Shown piece after piece: positions 1-7,024 of a stretch of 10,592 nt of DNA. This stretch comes from Bacteroidales bacterium (GTDB taxonomy: Bacteria > Bacteroidota > Bacteroidia > Bacteroidales > P3): assembly GCA_900771365.1 (NCBI GenBank), contig CAAGNU010000343.1, forward strand, positions 1-10,592, read 5' to 3'. A program made the translations under genes and the position numbers. Below the pieces are notes generated by a model. The model made no database searches. It was given only the letters and a program-made list of their open reading frames with translations, and was not told the DNA's origin. Each line of letters opens with the position of its first letter. Positions within the stretch are counted from its first letter, which is position 1.

Positions 1-321
1 CCTGAATTAAAGAGAAAACGTCCGTCTTTTTTTTGATTTCGGTGTTTTCTCTTTATCTTTTTTAAGAAATTCACACCTCTTTTTCAGCACTTGTTGCATT
101 TGTTACTTGAACTTAAGGGCACGTGCGGTCTCACGGCATAGGGGGCAGGTTTGTGAACGGGTCTTGCCCAGTGTGGGGTTTCACGGAATAGCGTTCGGCA
201 CGAAGGCTCGGGGTGTTGCGCAGCAGCGTGGTGAGCGCGTTGCTACAGTCGCTTCCTTCGGCTTTGTCCTCGATGGACAGGGGGGAATGACAAAGGGTAT
301 TGCGCGGAAGGTCCCTATCGG
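1..321. other. Left-edge non-coding region, no supported gene
   Basis: No reading frame here looks like a gene. The open frames on both strands start or end inside the ligase gene or its 3' flank and match no family I know. The first 100 bases are AT-rich with long T runs. Positions 8-19 and 44-55 form a perfect 12-bp inverted repeat. A second small hairpin, TGTCC/GGACA, lies at 265-279. On the minus strand this stretch is downstream of the ligase terminator, so it probably separates the ligase from a gene outside the window. Confidence 0.6.
8..63 (+). terminator. AT-rich inverted repeat followed by T run, possible terminator
   Basis: The arms TAAAGAGAAAAC (8-19) and GTTTTCTCTTTA (44-55) are perfectly complementary over 12 bp with a 24-nt loop. 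On the plus strand a T-rich stretch follows (56-63), as in a rho-independent terminator, but the stem is AT-rich and the loop is long. If real, it would end a plus-strand gene lying left of the window. No such T run follows on the minus strand. Confidence 0.3.
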
Positions 322-370
322 GAAAAAGCTTGCCCCGCAAATATGGCAGGCATATTTGCAGGGCATAAGC
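322..370 (-). terminator. Intrinsic terminator of the acyl-CoA ligase gene
   Basis: Read on the minus strand, a long stem (328-370) is followed directly by a run of five T. The inner stem is nine perfect base pairs, GCAAATATG (337-345) with CATATTTGC (351-359), around a 5-nt loop. The outer stem adds GCTTGCCC (328-335) against GGGCATAAGC (361-370), with one C/A mismatch and one bulged T. It begins 22 bases past the ligase stop codon. A shorter hairpin, CCTCTC (374-379) with GAGAGG (386-391), lies between the stop codon and the main stem. Confidence 0.75.
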
Positions 371-392
371 ATCCCTCTCAATAGAGAGAGGA

Positions 393-2168
393 TTATTTGA
401 AAAGTTCCTTGATGGCTTCCTGATAGAAAGCGGTGACGCTCTTGCGCTTGATTTTGAGCGTGGGGGTGAGGAATTGGTTGTCGGTTCCCCAAGTCTCGGT
501 GACAAGGCGGAAGCGTTTGACCTGCTCGTAGTTGCCCAGAGCATCGTTGTACTTATCCACCACACGCTGGAAACGTGCCAGCACGGCGGGATTGGCCACC
601 ATCTCCTCACGGGTCTTGGCCTGCACACCATGACGGACGCACCAGTCTTTGAGCATGTCGAAATCGGGTGCGATGATGGCGGCTGCAAATTTCTCACCTT
701 CGCCTACGACCATCATGTCGAGGATGAAGGCTGACTCCTTGAACTTCTCTTCAATCACCTCGGGATTGACGAACTTGCCCATGGAGGTCTTGAACATATT
801 CTTGGTGCGGCCTGTGAGGTACATATAGCCGCCCTTGCTGATATAGCCCGTGTCGCCAGTATGGAACCAGCCCTCCTCGTCGATAGCCTCGGCGGTGAGG
901 TCGGGAGCCTTATAGTAGCCCTTCATCACATTACCGCCGCGGCAAAGGATCTCATTGCTTTCGGGGTCGAAACGCACCTCGATGCCGGGGAGCACGAAGC
1001 CCACAGAGCCCACCTTGCGGCCCTCTTCGGCGTAGGAGTTGGTTACGGCGATAAGGGGCGAGCACTCGGTGAGGCCGTAGCCCTCGTAGAGGTCGAGGCC
1101 CACAGCGCTGAAGAAGCGGGTGAGACGCGGCTGGATGGAGGCACCGCCCGAGACAAGCATACGGAAGTTGTTGCCCAAGGACTTGCGGATTTCGGCATAT
1201 ACCAGCTTGTCGGCCACCCAGTGCTTTATCTTGTAGCCAATCTTGCGCCTCTTGGGATTAAGGTTGTATTTGAAGCCCAATTCGAGCGCCCAGTCGAAGA
1301 TGCGTTTTTTGAGGCCTGTCAGCTTCTCGCCCTTGCGATAGATTTTGTCGTACATCTTCTCAATGAAGCGAGGTACGGCGGCCATGATATAGGGGTTTGT
1401 TTCCTGCGCGTTCTCGGCCACCTTGCCCACGTTCTCGGCATAATATATCTCCATGCCGAAATACTGGTATAGGTAGTTCATCATGCGTTCATAGACATGG
1501 CAGAGGGGCATCCAGCTGAGGGCACGGTCCCAATCCTTGCCGGGAGAATCCTTGATGCCGAGGACATTCATCAGCAGACCCCTATGGGCAAGCATGACGC
1601 CTTTGGGAGTGCCCGTGGTGCCACTCGTGTATATCATCGTGGCCACATCATCAGTGGTGATGGAGGCCTTGATTTCCTCAAGCTTTTCGGGCTGGGGGTG
1701 CTCTTTGCCCAACTTATAAAGCTCCTCGATGGAGGGCACATCCTCAACAGGGGTGATGGTATAGACCTGCTGAAGGGTGGAGAGATTTTCACGGATAGAG
1801 GATATCTTCTTGTAGAGGCTTTCGGTCTCGACAATAATATAACGCACGCCCGAGTGGTTCAATATATACTCATATTCGGAGGGGCTGATGGTAGGATAGA
1901 TGGGCACCAATACACCACCCATCATCTGGACGCCCATGTCGACATAATTCCACTCAGGGCGACCCGAAGAGATAAGGGCAACGTTCTCTCCACGCTCCAC
2001 ACCAAGGTGCATCATAGCGTATGAAATATATGTTGCCTTCTCCCTATATTCATTAACGGGATGTTTCACCCATTCACCATTAATCTTATTACAAAACACC
2101 GCCCTGTTGGGGAACATGGCCTCACGGCGATCTATTAAGTCAAATAATCTTTGCGGTTCTTTAATCAT
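393..2168 (-). CDS. Long-chain fatty acid-CoA ligase (AMP-forming)
   Basis: This is a 591-residue member of the ANL adenylating enzyme superfamily, of the long-chain acyl-CoA synthetase type (FAA1/FadD15-like). It should activate fatty acids with ATP to acyl-AMP and then acyl-CoA for lipid synthesis, remodelling or uptake. The AMP-binding P-loop is YTSGTTGTPKG at residues 180-190. The adenine-binding motif YGLTE is at 364-368, and the ATP-ribose Asp is in HTGD (436-439) with the hinge-region Arg at 454 in LTGR. The small C-terminal domain ends in LTPTLKIKR, which carries the expected catalytic Lys (about 572). I chose the start at 2168 (MIKEPQRLF). The frame stays open 27 codons further, but that part translates to implausible sequence and contains the promoter box at 2200-2207. 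The gene is divergent from holA and has its own terminator. The chain-length preference cannot be read from the sequence. Confidence 0.93.
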   Translation of the reverse strand: MIKEPQRLFDLIDRREAMFPNRAVFCNKINGEWVKHPVNEYREKATYISYAMMHLGVERGENVALISSGRPEWNYVDMGVQMMGGVLVPIYPTISPSEYEYILNHSGVRYIIVETESLYKKISSIRENLSTLQQVYTITPVEDVPSIEELYKLGKEHPQPEKLEEIKASITTDDVATMIYTSGTTGTPKGVMLAHRGLLMNVLGIKDSPGKDWDRALSWMPLCHVYERMMNYLYQYFGMEIYYAENVGKVAENAQETNPYIMAAVPRFIEKMYDKIYRKGEKLTGLKKRIFDWALELGFKYNLNPKRRKIGYKIKHWVADKLVYAEIRKSLGNNFRMLVSGGASIQPRLTRFFSAVGLDLYEGYGLTECSPLIAVTNSYAEEGRKVGSVGFVLPGIEVRFDPESNEILCRGGNVMKGYYKAPDLTAEAIDEEGWFHTGDTGYISKGGYMYLTGRTKNMFKTSMGKFVNPEVIEEKFKESAFILDMMVVGEGEKFAAAIIAPDFDMLKDWCVRHGVQAKTREEMVANPAVLARFQRVVDKYNDALGNYEQVKRFRLVTETWGTDNQFLTPTLKIKRKSVTAFYQEAIKELFK

Positions 2169-2199
2169 GCAAATATATCTTTGTTGTTCTTTCGGATTG

Positions 2200-2207
2200 C
2201 AAAAGTA
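2200..2207 (-). promoter_or_regulatory. Bacteroidota -7 promoter box for the acyl-CoA ligase
   Basis: The minus strand reads TACTTTTG here, a full match to TAnnTTTG, the -7 box of the Bacteroidota housekeeping sigma factor. The predicted transcript would start near 2193, giving a leader of about 25 nt before the ATG at 2168. The -33 element is weak: only an AT-rich TTTATTTT-like stretch lies about 20 bases upstream. A second TAnnTTTG match at 2170-2177 is too close to the start codon to serve. Confidence 0.6.
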
Positions 2208-2255
2208 CCAAAGATTTTGCAAATAGAGAAAATAAAAACCACCCCACATCTTAAA

Positions 2256-2309
2256 TGGGACAAACGAAGCTCAATATGGGACGAAAATTGCATATTTAGG
2301 GATGAAAAT
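2256..2309. repeat. Three direct repeats at 21-bp spacing in the divergent promoter region
   Basis: TGGGACAAACGA (2256-2267), TGGGACGAAAAT (2277-2288) and AGGGATGAAAAT (2298-2309) begin exactly 21 bp apart, about two helical turns. They lie upstream of the ligase promoter box, where binding sites for a regulator of the ligase or of holA would be expected. No further copy is seen at the next 21-bp step on either side. Confidence 0.45.
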
Positions 2310-2332
2310 AGAGCAAAATAGCACTTATCCCC

Positions 2333-2340
2333 TATATTTG
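2333..2340 (+). promoter_or_regulatory. Possible second, distal promoter box toward holA
   Basis: TATATTTG matches TAnnTTTG on the plus strand and lies 123 bp upstream of the holA start. A transcript from here would carry a leader of more than 100 nt containing the palindrome at 2358-2374. The motif is short and the region is AT-rich, so a chance match is quite possible. Confidence 0.25.
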
Positions 2341-2357
2341 GTGCCGTTTTTAACTGC

Positions 2358-2374
2358 AAATTGGTTACCAATTT
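2358..2374. promoter_or_regulatory. 17-bp palindrome, operator-like
   Basis: AAATTGGTTACCAATTT has perfect 8-bp arms around one central base. It lies between the two plus-strand promoter boxes upstream of holA. The shape suits a binding site for a dimeric regulator, but no regulator gene is present in the window, so the role is inferred. Confidence 0.3.
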
Positions 2375-2406
2375 CGTGGGATTAAGCAATTTTTGAAATA
2401 AAAAAA

Positions 2407-2435
2407 TGTTTTTTGAAAAAAAAAGAGTATCTTTG
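2407..2435 (+). promoter_or_regulatory. Bacteroidota promoter of holA
   Basis: TATCTTTG at 2428-2435 is a typical -7 box. A T-rich TGTTTTTTG stretch (2407-2415) lies where the -33 element would be expected. Transcription would begin near 2441, leaving a leader of about 20 nt before the ATG at 2463. Confidence 0.7.
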
Positions 2436-2462
2436 CATTTTGATATAGTTATTTCCTAACTT

Positions 2463-3470
2463 ATGCAAATTCCACACAAACAACTTATCGGCAACCTTCT
2501 GGCAGGAAATTTCATGCCTGCATACTTGCTTACTGGCGAGGAGAACTACTACATCGACCAGATTTCAGACTATTTCGAAAACAACATTGTCGAAGAGTCG
2601 CTACGCGGGTTTGACCAGATTGTCTTCTACGGCCGCGATGTTGCCATGTCAGATATTATCGCTAACGCAAAGCAGTTTCCCATGATGTCGCCCAAGAAGC
2701 TCGTCATGGTAAAAGAAGCCCAAGACCTGGACACAAAAGACTGGGAACTTCTGTCAGACTACCTTGCAAATCCCCTGCCTCAGACCATCTTAGTGTTCTG
2801 CTATCGAAACAGAAAGTTCGACAAGCGCACCAAAGCATACAAGGCTATCGACAAAGTTGGCTGCGTTTGCGAATGCAAGAAGCTATACGACAACGAGATA
2901 CCGAACTGGATTGGCACATACGTGAACGAACATGGGCACGCTATCACGCAGAAAGGCGCCGTGCTTATAGCCGAATCAATCGGTAACGACCTCAGCAAGA
3001 TTGCCAACGAACTGAACAAGATTTTCATCGCCATCAGCAAAGGCCAGGACATCACAGAAGACACCATCGAACGATACATCGGCATCAGCAAAGACTACAA
3101 CATTTTCGAGCTGAACAACGCTATCGGACGCCGCGACGTGGTGAAATGCAACCGCATCATCAACTACTTTGCCGATAACCCCAAAGCCGGGCCGCTCCCC
3201 CTCGTGCTCTCCACGCTATATGCCCATATCATTAAAATAATGATATACATCCAATTGCCCGACAAGTCAAAAGCCGCATCAGTGTTAGGAGTCAACAGCT
3301 ATTTCATTCGCGACTACGAGATTGCTGCAAACAACTACACTTTAGGCAAGCTTGCCTCCTGCATAGGCTATATTTACAACGCTGACCTCCGCTCGAAGGG
3401 CACCCGCAACGCCAACACCACCTCGGACGGAGAACTGCTGAAAGAACTCATCTTCAAAATAATTCACTAA
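2463..3470 (+). CDS. holA: DNA polymerase III subunit delta
   Basis: This 335-residue protein is the delta subunit of the clamp loader, which opens the beta sliding clamp so that it can be loaded on primed DNA. The length is usual for HolA. The N-terminal domain starts with YLLTGEENYYIDQ (residues 21-33), the degenerate nucleotide-fold signature of delta. It is followed by FYGRDVAMSDIIANAKQFPMM (55-75) and a strand reading KKLVMVKEAQDL. ESIGNDLSKIANELNKI (171-187) and the FELNNAIGRRD helix (215-225) lead into the C-terminal collar domain, which ends with the conserved DLRSKG (308-313). The ATG at 2463 lacks a Shine-Dalgarno sequence but follows a strong promoter box. The receptor gene begins 81 bp downstream with no visible promoter between, so the two may share a transcript. 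Confidence 0.93.
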   Translation: MQIPHKQLIGNLLAGNFMPAYLLTGEENYYIDQISDYFENNIVEESLRGFDQIVFYGRDVAMSDIIANAKQFPMMSPKKLVMVKEAQDLDTKDWELLSDYLANPLPQTILVFCYRNRKFDKRTKAYKAIDKVGCVCECKKLYDNEIPNWIGTYVNEHGHAITQKGAVLIAESIGNDLSKIANELNKIFIAISKGQDITEDTIERYIGISKDYNIFELNNAIGRRDVVKCNRIINYFADNPKAGPLPLVLSTLYAHIIKIMIYIQLPDKSKAASVLGVNSYFIRDYEIAANNYTLGKLASCIGYIYNADLRSKGTRNANTTSDGELLKELIFKIIH

Positions 3471-3475
3471 AAGAC

Positions 3476-3481
3476 AAGGAG
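3476..3481 (+). promoter_or_regulatory. Shine-Dalgarno-like AAGGAG before an alternative receptor start
   Basis: AAGGAG sits 4 bases before an ATG at 3486 that is in frame with the TonB-dependent receptor. It would add 22 residues ahead of the signal peptide. The preferred start at 3552 has a weaker AGGA at 3543-3546, five bases before its ATG, but begins exactly at a typical MKK signal peptide. Ribosome binding alone would favour 3486, and the protein features favour 3552. Confidence 0.4.
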
Positions 3482-3551
3482 CAACATGGCACACCCTACC
3501 CTCCTCCCTAATCACAACAACTCTTATCACATGGCGCAAGTCAGGAATACA

Positions 3552-5867
3552 ATGAAAAAACTTCTTTTCACGCTTCTGCTCCTCGGAGCCGCAACCTTGA
3601 ACGCCCAGACCATCAAAGGAGTCCTTACCGACGAGGAGTCCGGCGAAGCAATCCCATTTGCTGTCGTCGCTCTGGATGGCACAAAATACGGCGCCTCTAC
3701 GGACATTAACGGATTCTATCTCATCAACAAGATTCCCGAAGGCAGCTACACCATTCGCGTACACTATGTGGGCTACCAAGAATACACCGCAGCACTCACT
3801 ATCAAAAAAGGTCAGACGGTGAACCACAACATATCCCTCAAGTCAGAAGTCACGACGCTAAAGGCCGTGAACATCACGGACAAACGTTCCGAAGAGCGAA
3901 AGCTGCAGACCCAGGTATCCGTGGAAAAAATCACCGCATCACAAATCAGAGAGATGCCCTCTATCGGCGGCACAGCCGACCTCGCCCAGTATCTCCAAGT
4001 GCTTCCTGGCGTGAACTCCACAGGCGACCAAGGCGGACAGCTCTACATCCGTGGCGGCTCCATGATACAAAACCTCTGCTTGATTGACGGCATGATGGTG
4101 TACAACCCGTTCCACTCTATCGGACTGTACTCCATCTTCGAGACCGACATCATCCTCAATGCCGATATCTACAGCGGCGGCTTCGGCGCCCAATACGGCG
4201 GCAGAATCTCCTCTGTGATGGACATCACCACCCGCGACGGAAACAAGAAACGCCACTCAGGGAAAGTCGGCTTCAACACCTTTGGTGCCAACCTCATGCT
4301 CGAAGGCCCGCTAAAAAAGGAAACCACCGAAAGCCCCACATCTATCTCCTACCTGCTCTCTGCCAAGAACTCCTACCTCTCCAAGACCTCCGAGGCCATC
4401 TACCCCTACATAGGCAGCAGCCTGCCCTTCGACTTCCTCGACCTCTATGGCAAGCTCTCTATCAACTCGGGCTCGGGCAGCAAAATCAATTTCTTCGGCT
4501 TCCGCTTCGACGATGATGTGACCGGATACAAATCCTTAGCGGACTATCACTGGAACAACTACGGACTTGGATCGAACTTCATGCTTGTGACAGGCTCCAG
4601 CTCCATCCTCGAAGGCCACATATCCTATTCCGACTACAAGATAACCCTCAAAGACGCCTTCAGCCAGGACAACTACAGCCGTATCGGAGGCTTTAACGCA
4701 GGCTTTGATATCACCAACTTTATCGGTTCCAACCGCATGAAGTACGGTATCGCTTTCGAGGGCTATTCTACCGACTACAAATACTCCAACAACTACGGAA
4801 TCGAATCCAGCCAAGACCCCACCTACACCTCCAGCATCTCTGGCTACATCACCTACAAGATCGCTACAGGCAAATGGCTCGTCGACCCCGGCGTGAGATA
4901 CATTTTCTACTCCTCCCTCAGCACAGGAAGCCTCGAACCTCGCCTTGCTGCGAAATACAACATGAACGACAAATTAAGCCTGAAAATGGCCGGAGGCCTT
5001 TACAGCCAAATCTTTCTGGATGCCCGTTCCGACAACGATATCGTGAACCTCTTCAGCGGCATCCTTACCGGCACAAGCGACCTCTACAAGCCTTCTGTCT
5101 TCCGCGATAAGCCCGTAACCAATTCTGTCCAGCGTTCGCAGCACATCATCTTAGGCGTCGAGTACGACATTACTTCCGACATCTCTGCCAACGCTGAGGT
5201 CTACTACAAGCACTTCGGACACCTGCTGAACGCCAACCGCAACAAGATGTTCGACCGAAACGATGCCGCCTACCGCACCGGAGGCATTTATGAGAAGCCC
5301 GAATACTACCTCACCGACTACATCATTGAGAACGGTAACGCCTACGGTATAGACTTCAGTCTCACCTACGATATCGACTGGCTCTATGTATGGGCCACAT
5401 ACTCCCTCGGATGGGTGCGCCGTACCGACGAGATACAGACCTACTACCCCCACTACGATCGCCGCCACACCATCAACCTCCTCTCCACCATCCGCCTCGG
5501 CGAAACCCATCAATGGGAAATCAGCGGACGTTGGAGCTACGGTAGCGGCTTCCCCTTCACACAGACCCAAGGCATGTATGAAAACATCACTTTCAACGAT
5601 GGCATCATCACGGACTACACCCTCACAAACGGCGACTACGGCGTGGCTTACGGCGAACTGAATGCCGGGCGATTGCCGAACTATCACCGCCTCGACATCA
5701 GCGGAAAGCGCAGATTCTCTATCGGAAAGCGCTCAATCCTCGACATCAATGTTAGCGTGACGAACACCTACAACCGGAATAATATCTTCTACTTCGACCG
5801 ACTCACCTTCACCCGCGTTGATCAGCTCCCCATTCTCTGGTCGGCTGGCGCGACATTCAATTTCTAA
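3552..5867 (+). CDS. TonB-dependent outer membrane receptor with carboxypeptidase-regulatory-like N-terminal domain
   Basis: This 771-residue outer-membrane protein should import a large or scarce ligand using TonB energy. Residues 1-19 (MKKLLFTLLLLGAATLNAQ) are a signal peptide. Residues 20 to about 108 form the CarboxypepD_reg-like domain common in Bacteroidota receptors (IKGVLTDEESGEAIPFA... ending in YVGYQEY). LKAVNIT (103-109) is a possible TonB box. The plug domain spans about 115-228, with LQVLPGVNSTGDQGGQLYIRGG and the conserved YSGGFGAQYGGRISSVMDITTRDG ending. The rest is beta-barrel, closing with the aromatic C-terminus TFNF needed for BAM-mediated insertion. It is shorter than SusC proteins (about 1000 residues), lacks an STN domain and has no SusD partner next to it, so it is not part of a polysaccharide locus here. 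The substrate is unknown. A start at 3486 or 3531 is possible. Confidence 0.9.
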   Translation: MKKLLFTLLLLGAATLNAQTIKGVLTDEESGEAIPFAVVALDGTKYGASTDINGFYLINKIPEGSYTIRVHYVGYQEYTAALTIKKGQTVNHNISLKSEVTTLKAVNITDKRSEERKLQTQVSVEKITASQIREMPSIGGTADLAQYLQVLPGVNSTGDQGGQLYIRGGSMIQNLCLIDGMMVYNPFHSIGLYSIFETDIILNADIYSGGFGAQYGGRISSVMDITTRDGNKKRHSGKVGFNTFGANLMLEGPLKKETTESPTSISYLLSAKNSYLSKTSEAIYPYIGSSLPFDFLDLYGKLSINSGSGSKINFFGFRFDDDVTGYKSLADYHWNNYGLGSNFMLVTGSSSILEGHISYSDYKITLKDAFSQDNYSRIGGFNAGFDITNFIGSNRMKYGIAFEGYSTDYKYSNNYGIESSQDPTYTSSISGYITYKIATGKWLVDPGVRYIFYSSLSTGSLEPRLAAKYNMNDKLSLKMAGGLYSQIFLDARSDNDIVNLFSGILTGTSDLYKPSVFRDKPVTNSVQRSQHIILGVEYDITSDISANAEVYYKHFGHLLNANRNKMFDRNDAAYRTGGIYEKPEYYLTDYIIENGNAYGIDFSLTYDIDWLYVWATYSLGWVRRTDEIQTYYPHYDRRHTINLLSTIRLGETHQWEISGRWSYGSGFPFTQTQGMYENITFNDGIITDYTLTNGDYGVAYGELNAGRLPNYHRLDISGKRRFSIGKRSILDINVSVTNTYNRNNIFYFDRLTFTRVDQLPILWSAGATFNF

Positions 5868-5915
5868 AGAACGCTCTCACCTAAACGGCTCTGCAAATAA
5901 CGGCATAACAAATAG

Positions 5916-5949
5916 CAGCCTCGCAAAATCATTTCTGCGAGGCTGTTTT
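5916..5949 (+). terminator. Intrinsic terminator of the TonB-dependent receptor gene
   Basis: CAGCCTCGCA (5916-5925) pairs perfectly with TGCGAGGCTG (5936-5945) over 10 bp with a 10-nt loop, and TTTT follows at once (5946-5949). It begins 49 bp past the receptor stop codon. No T run follows on the minus strand, so it should act only on plus-strand transcription and not on ung, whose stop lies at 5982. Confidence 0.85.
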
Positions 5950-5981
5950 AGTTCGTGAATACGTCTTACAAAGAGGCCTTG

Positions 5982-6662
5982 TCAGCCAATTCGCGTCCAA
6001 TCTATCGGTTCGAGTCCCTGACTCTGCAATACGGCATTACACTGCGAGAAATGCCTGCACCCGAAGAAACCCCTGTATGCCGAAAGCGGCGAAGGATGCG
6101 GGGCGGTAAAGACAAAATGCCGCGAGCGGTCGATAAACTGCGCCTTGCTAATCGCAAAGCTGCCCCACAGCAGGAAAACGATGCCTTGACGTTGCTGAGC
6201 CAGAGCGCTAATTGCCGCATCTGTGAACTGCTCCCAGCCTTTATGCTGATGCGAGCCAGCCTGATGAGCCCGGACGGTCAGCGTGGCGTTTAGCAGCAGC
6301 ACGCCCTGGTCGGCCCAGCCGGTGAGGTTGCCGCTTGTGAGCGGGATGTTCGTGCCCAGGTCGCTGTTGATTTCCTTGATGATGTTCACAAGCGAGGGCG
6401 GCACCATGATGCCTTGCGGCACCGAGAAGCAGAGCCCGTGCGCCTGTCCCGGCTCATGGTAGGGGTCCTGCCCCAGAATGACGACCTTGACCTTGTCAAA
6501 AGGCGTGCGGTCAAAAGCGGCAAAGATGTCGCCACCATTAGGGTAGCACACATATTGCTGGCGTTCCGCTACCAAGAACTCTTTGAGCTGGGCGAAATAG
6601 GGTGCCTCAAACTGCGGGCGGAGCACTTCAAGCCACGAGGGGTCTATCTTGGGGGTTATCAT
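5982..6662 (-). CDS. ung: Uracil-DNA glycosylase (family 1)
   Basis: This 226-residue enzyme removes uracil from DNA as the first step of base-excision repair. Family 1 motifs are all present. The water-activating loop GQDPYH is at residues 64-69 with catalytic Asp66. The uracil-stacking Phe lies in GLCFSV (79), the uracil-specific Asn in LLLN (125), and the DNA-intercalation loop HPSPLSAYRGF (189-199) carries the catalytic His189. The start at 6662 (MITPKIDPSW) gives the usual length and the N-terminus I expect for Bacteroidales Ung. The frame stays open for another 114 codons up to 7004, but that part is translated tandem repeat. The repeat array begins at the base directly before the ATG, so there is no ordinary leader or ribosome-binding site. 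No TAnnTTTG box is seen between this gene and the hydrolase, so it may be read from upstream genes. Confidence 0.95.
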   Translation of the reverse strand: MITPKIDPSWLEVLRPQFEAPYFAQLKEFLVAERQQYVCYPNGGDIFAAFDRTPFDKVKVVILGQDPYHEPGQAHGLCFSVPQGIMVPPSLVNIIKEINSDLGTNIPLTSGNLTGWADQGVLLLNATLTVRAHQAGSHQHKGWEQFTDAAISALAQQRQGIVFLLWGSFAISKAQFIDRSRHFVFTAPHPSPLSAYRGFFGCRHFSQCNAVLQSQGLEPIDWTRIG

Positions 6663-6958
6663 GATTGGAAGATTCGAAGATTGGGAGATTCGAAGATTTG
6701 AAGATTTGAAGATTGGAAGATTCGAAGATTTGAAGATTTGAAGATTGGAAGATTCGAAGATTCGAAGATTTGAAGATTTGAAGATTGGAAGATTTGAAGA
6801 TTGGAAGATTCGAAGATTTGAAGATTGGGAGACTGGAAGATTGGGTGATTCGAAGATTGGGAGATTCGAAGATTGGGTGATTCGAAGATTGGGTGATTCG
6901 AAGATTGGAAGATTGGGAGATTCGAAGATTGGAAGGTTGGAAGATTGGAAGATTGGGA
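6663..6958. repeat. Tandem array of 37 units of 8 bp (GATTNGAA)
   Basis: Positions 6663-6958 divide into exactly 37 consecutive 8-bp units with no insertion or deletion. Nearly all are GATTGGAA, GATTCGAA, GATTTGAA or GATTGGGA/T; single exceptions are GACTGGAA (6831) and GGTTGGAA (6935). A degenerate 38th unit follows (6959-6966). The ung-proximal part has a 32-bp higher-order order (GG, CG, TG, TG types) at 6711-6742, with near copies on both sides. The distal part (6839-6902) alternates GATTGGGW with GATTCGAA as a 16-bp unit. On the minus strand all three frames are open through the array because no unit combination makes a stop. The array fills most of the 362-bp gap between the hydrolase stop and the ung start. 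Confidence 0.95.
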
Positions 6959-6966
6959 GGTACGAC

Positions 6967-7024
6967 GCAACGCTGCTTGGCTCGCAAGACTGCCCTGCGG
7001 CCAATCTTCAAATCATTCAATCCG
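6967..7024. other. Short unique spacer between 8-bp array and hydrolase stop
   Basis: This 58-bp remainder of the gap is not repetitive, apart from a stray CAATCTTCAAATCATTCAAT piece (7001-7020) that resembles array units in the opposite orientation. No T-tailed hairpin and no TAnnTTTG box is visible, so I see no terminator for the hydrolase and no promoter for ung here. Confidence 0.5.

Noticed and set aside
107..400. 97-codon plus-strand frame over the ligase 3' flank
   Set aside because: It overlaps the ligase stop and its terminator hairpin, has no promoter box or protein family features, and the minus-strand frames over the same bases are also open. It is better read as a structured non-coding or repeat block.
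2170..2177. TATATTTG promoter box on the minus strand next to the ligase ATG
   Set aside because: It ends one base before the start codon, so transcription would begin inside the coding sequence. The box at 2200-2207 fits better.
6663..6958. CRISPR array
   Set aside because: Units are 8 bp with no spacers and there are no cas genes. The same reasoning excludes the 9-bp and 7-bp arrays.
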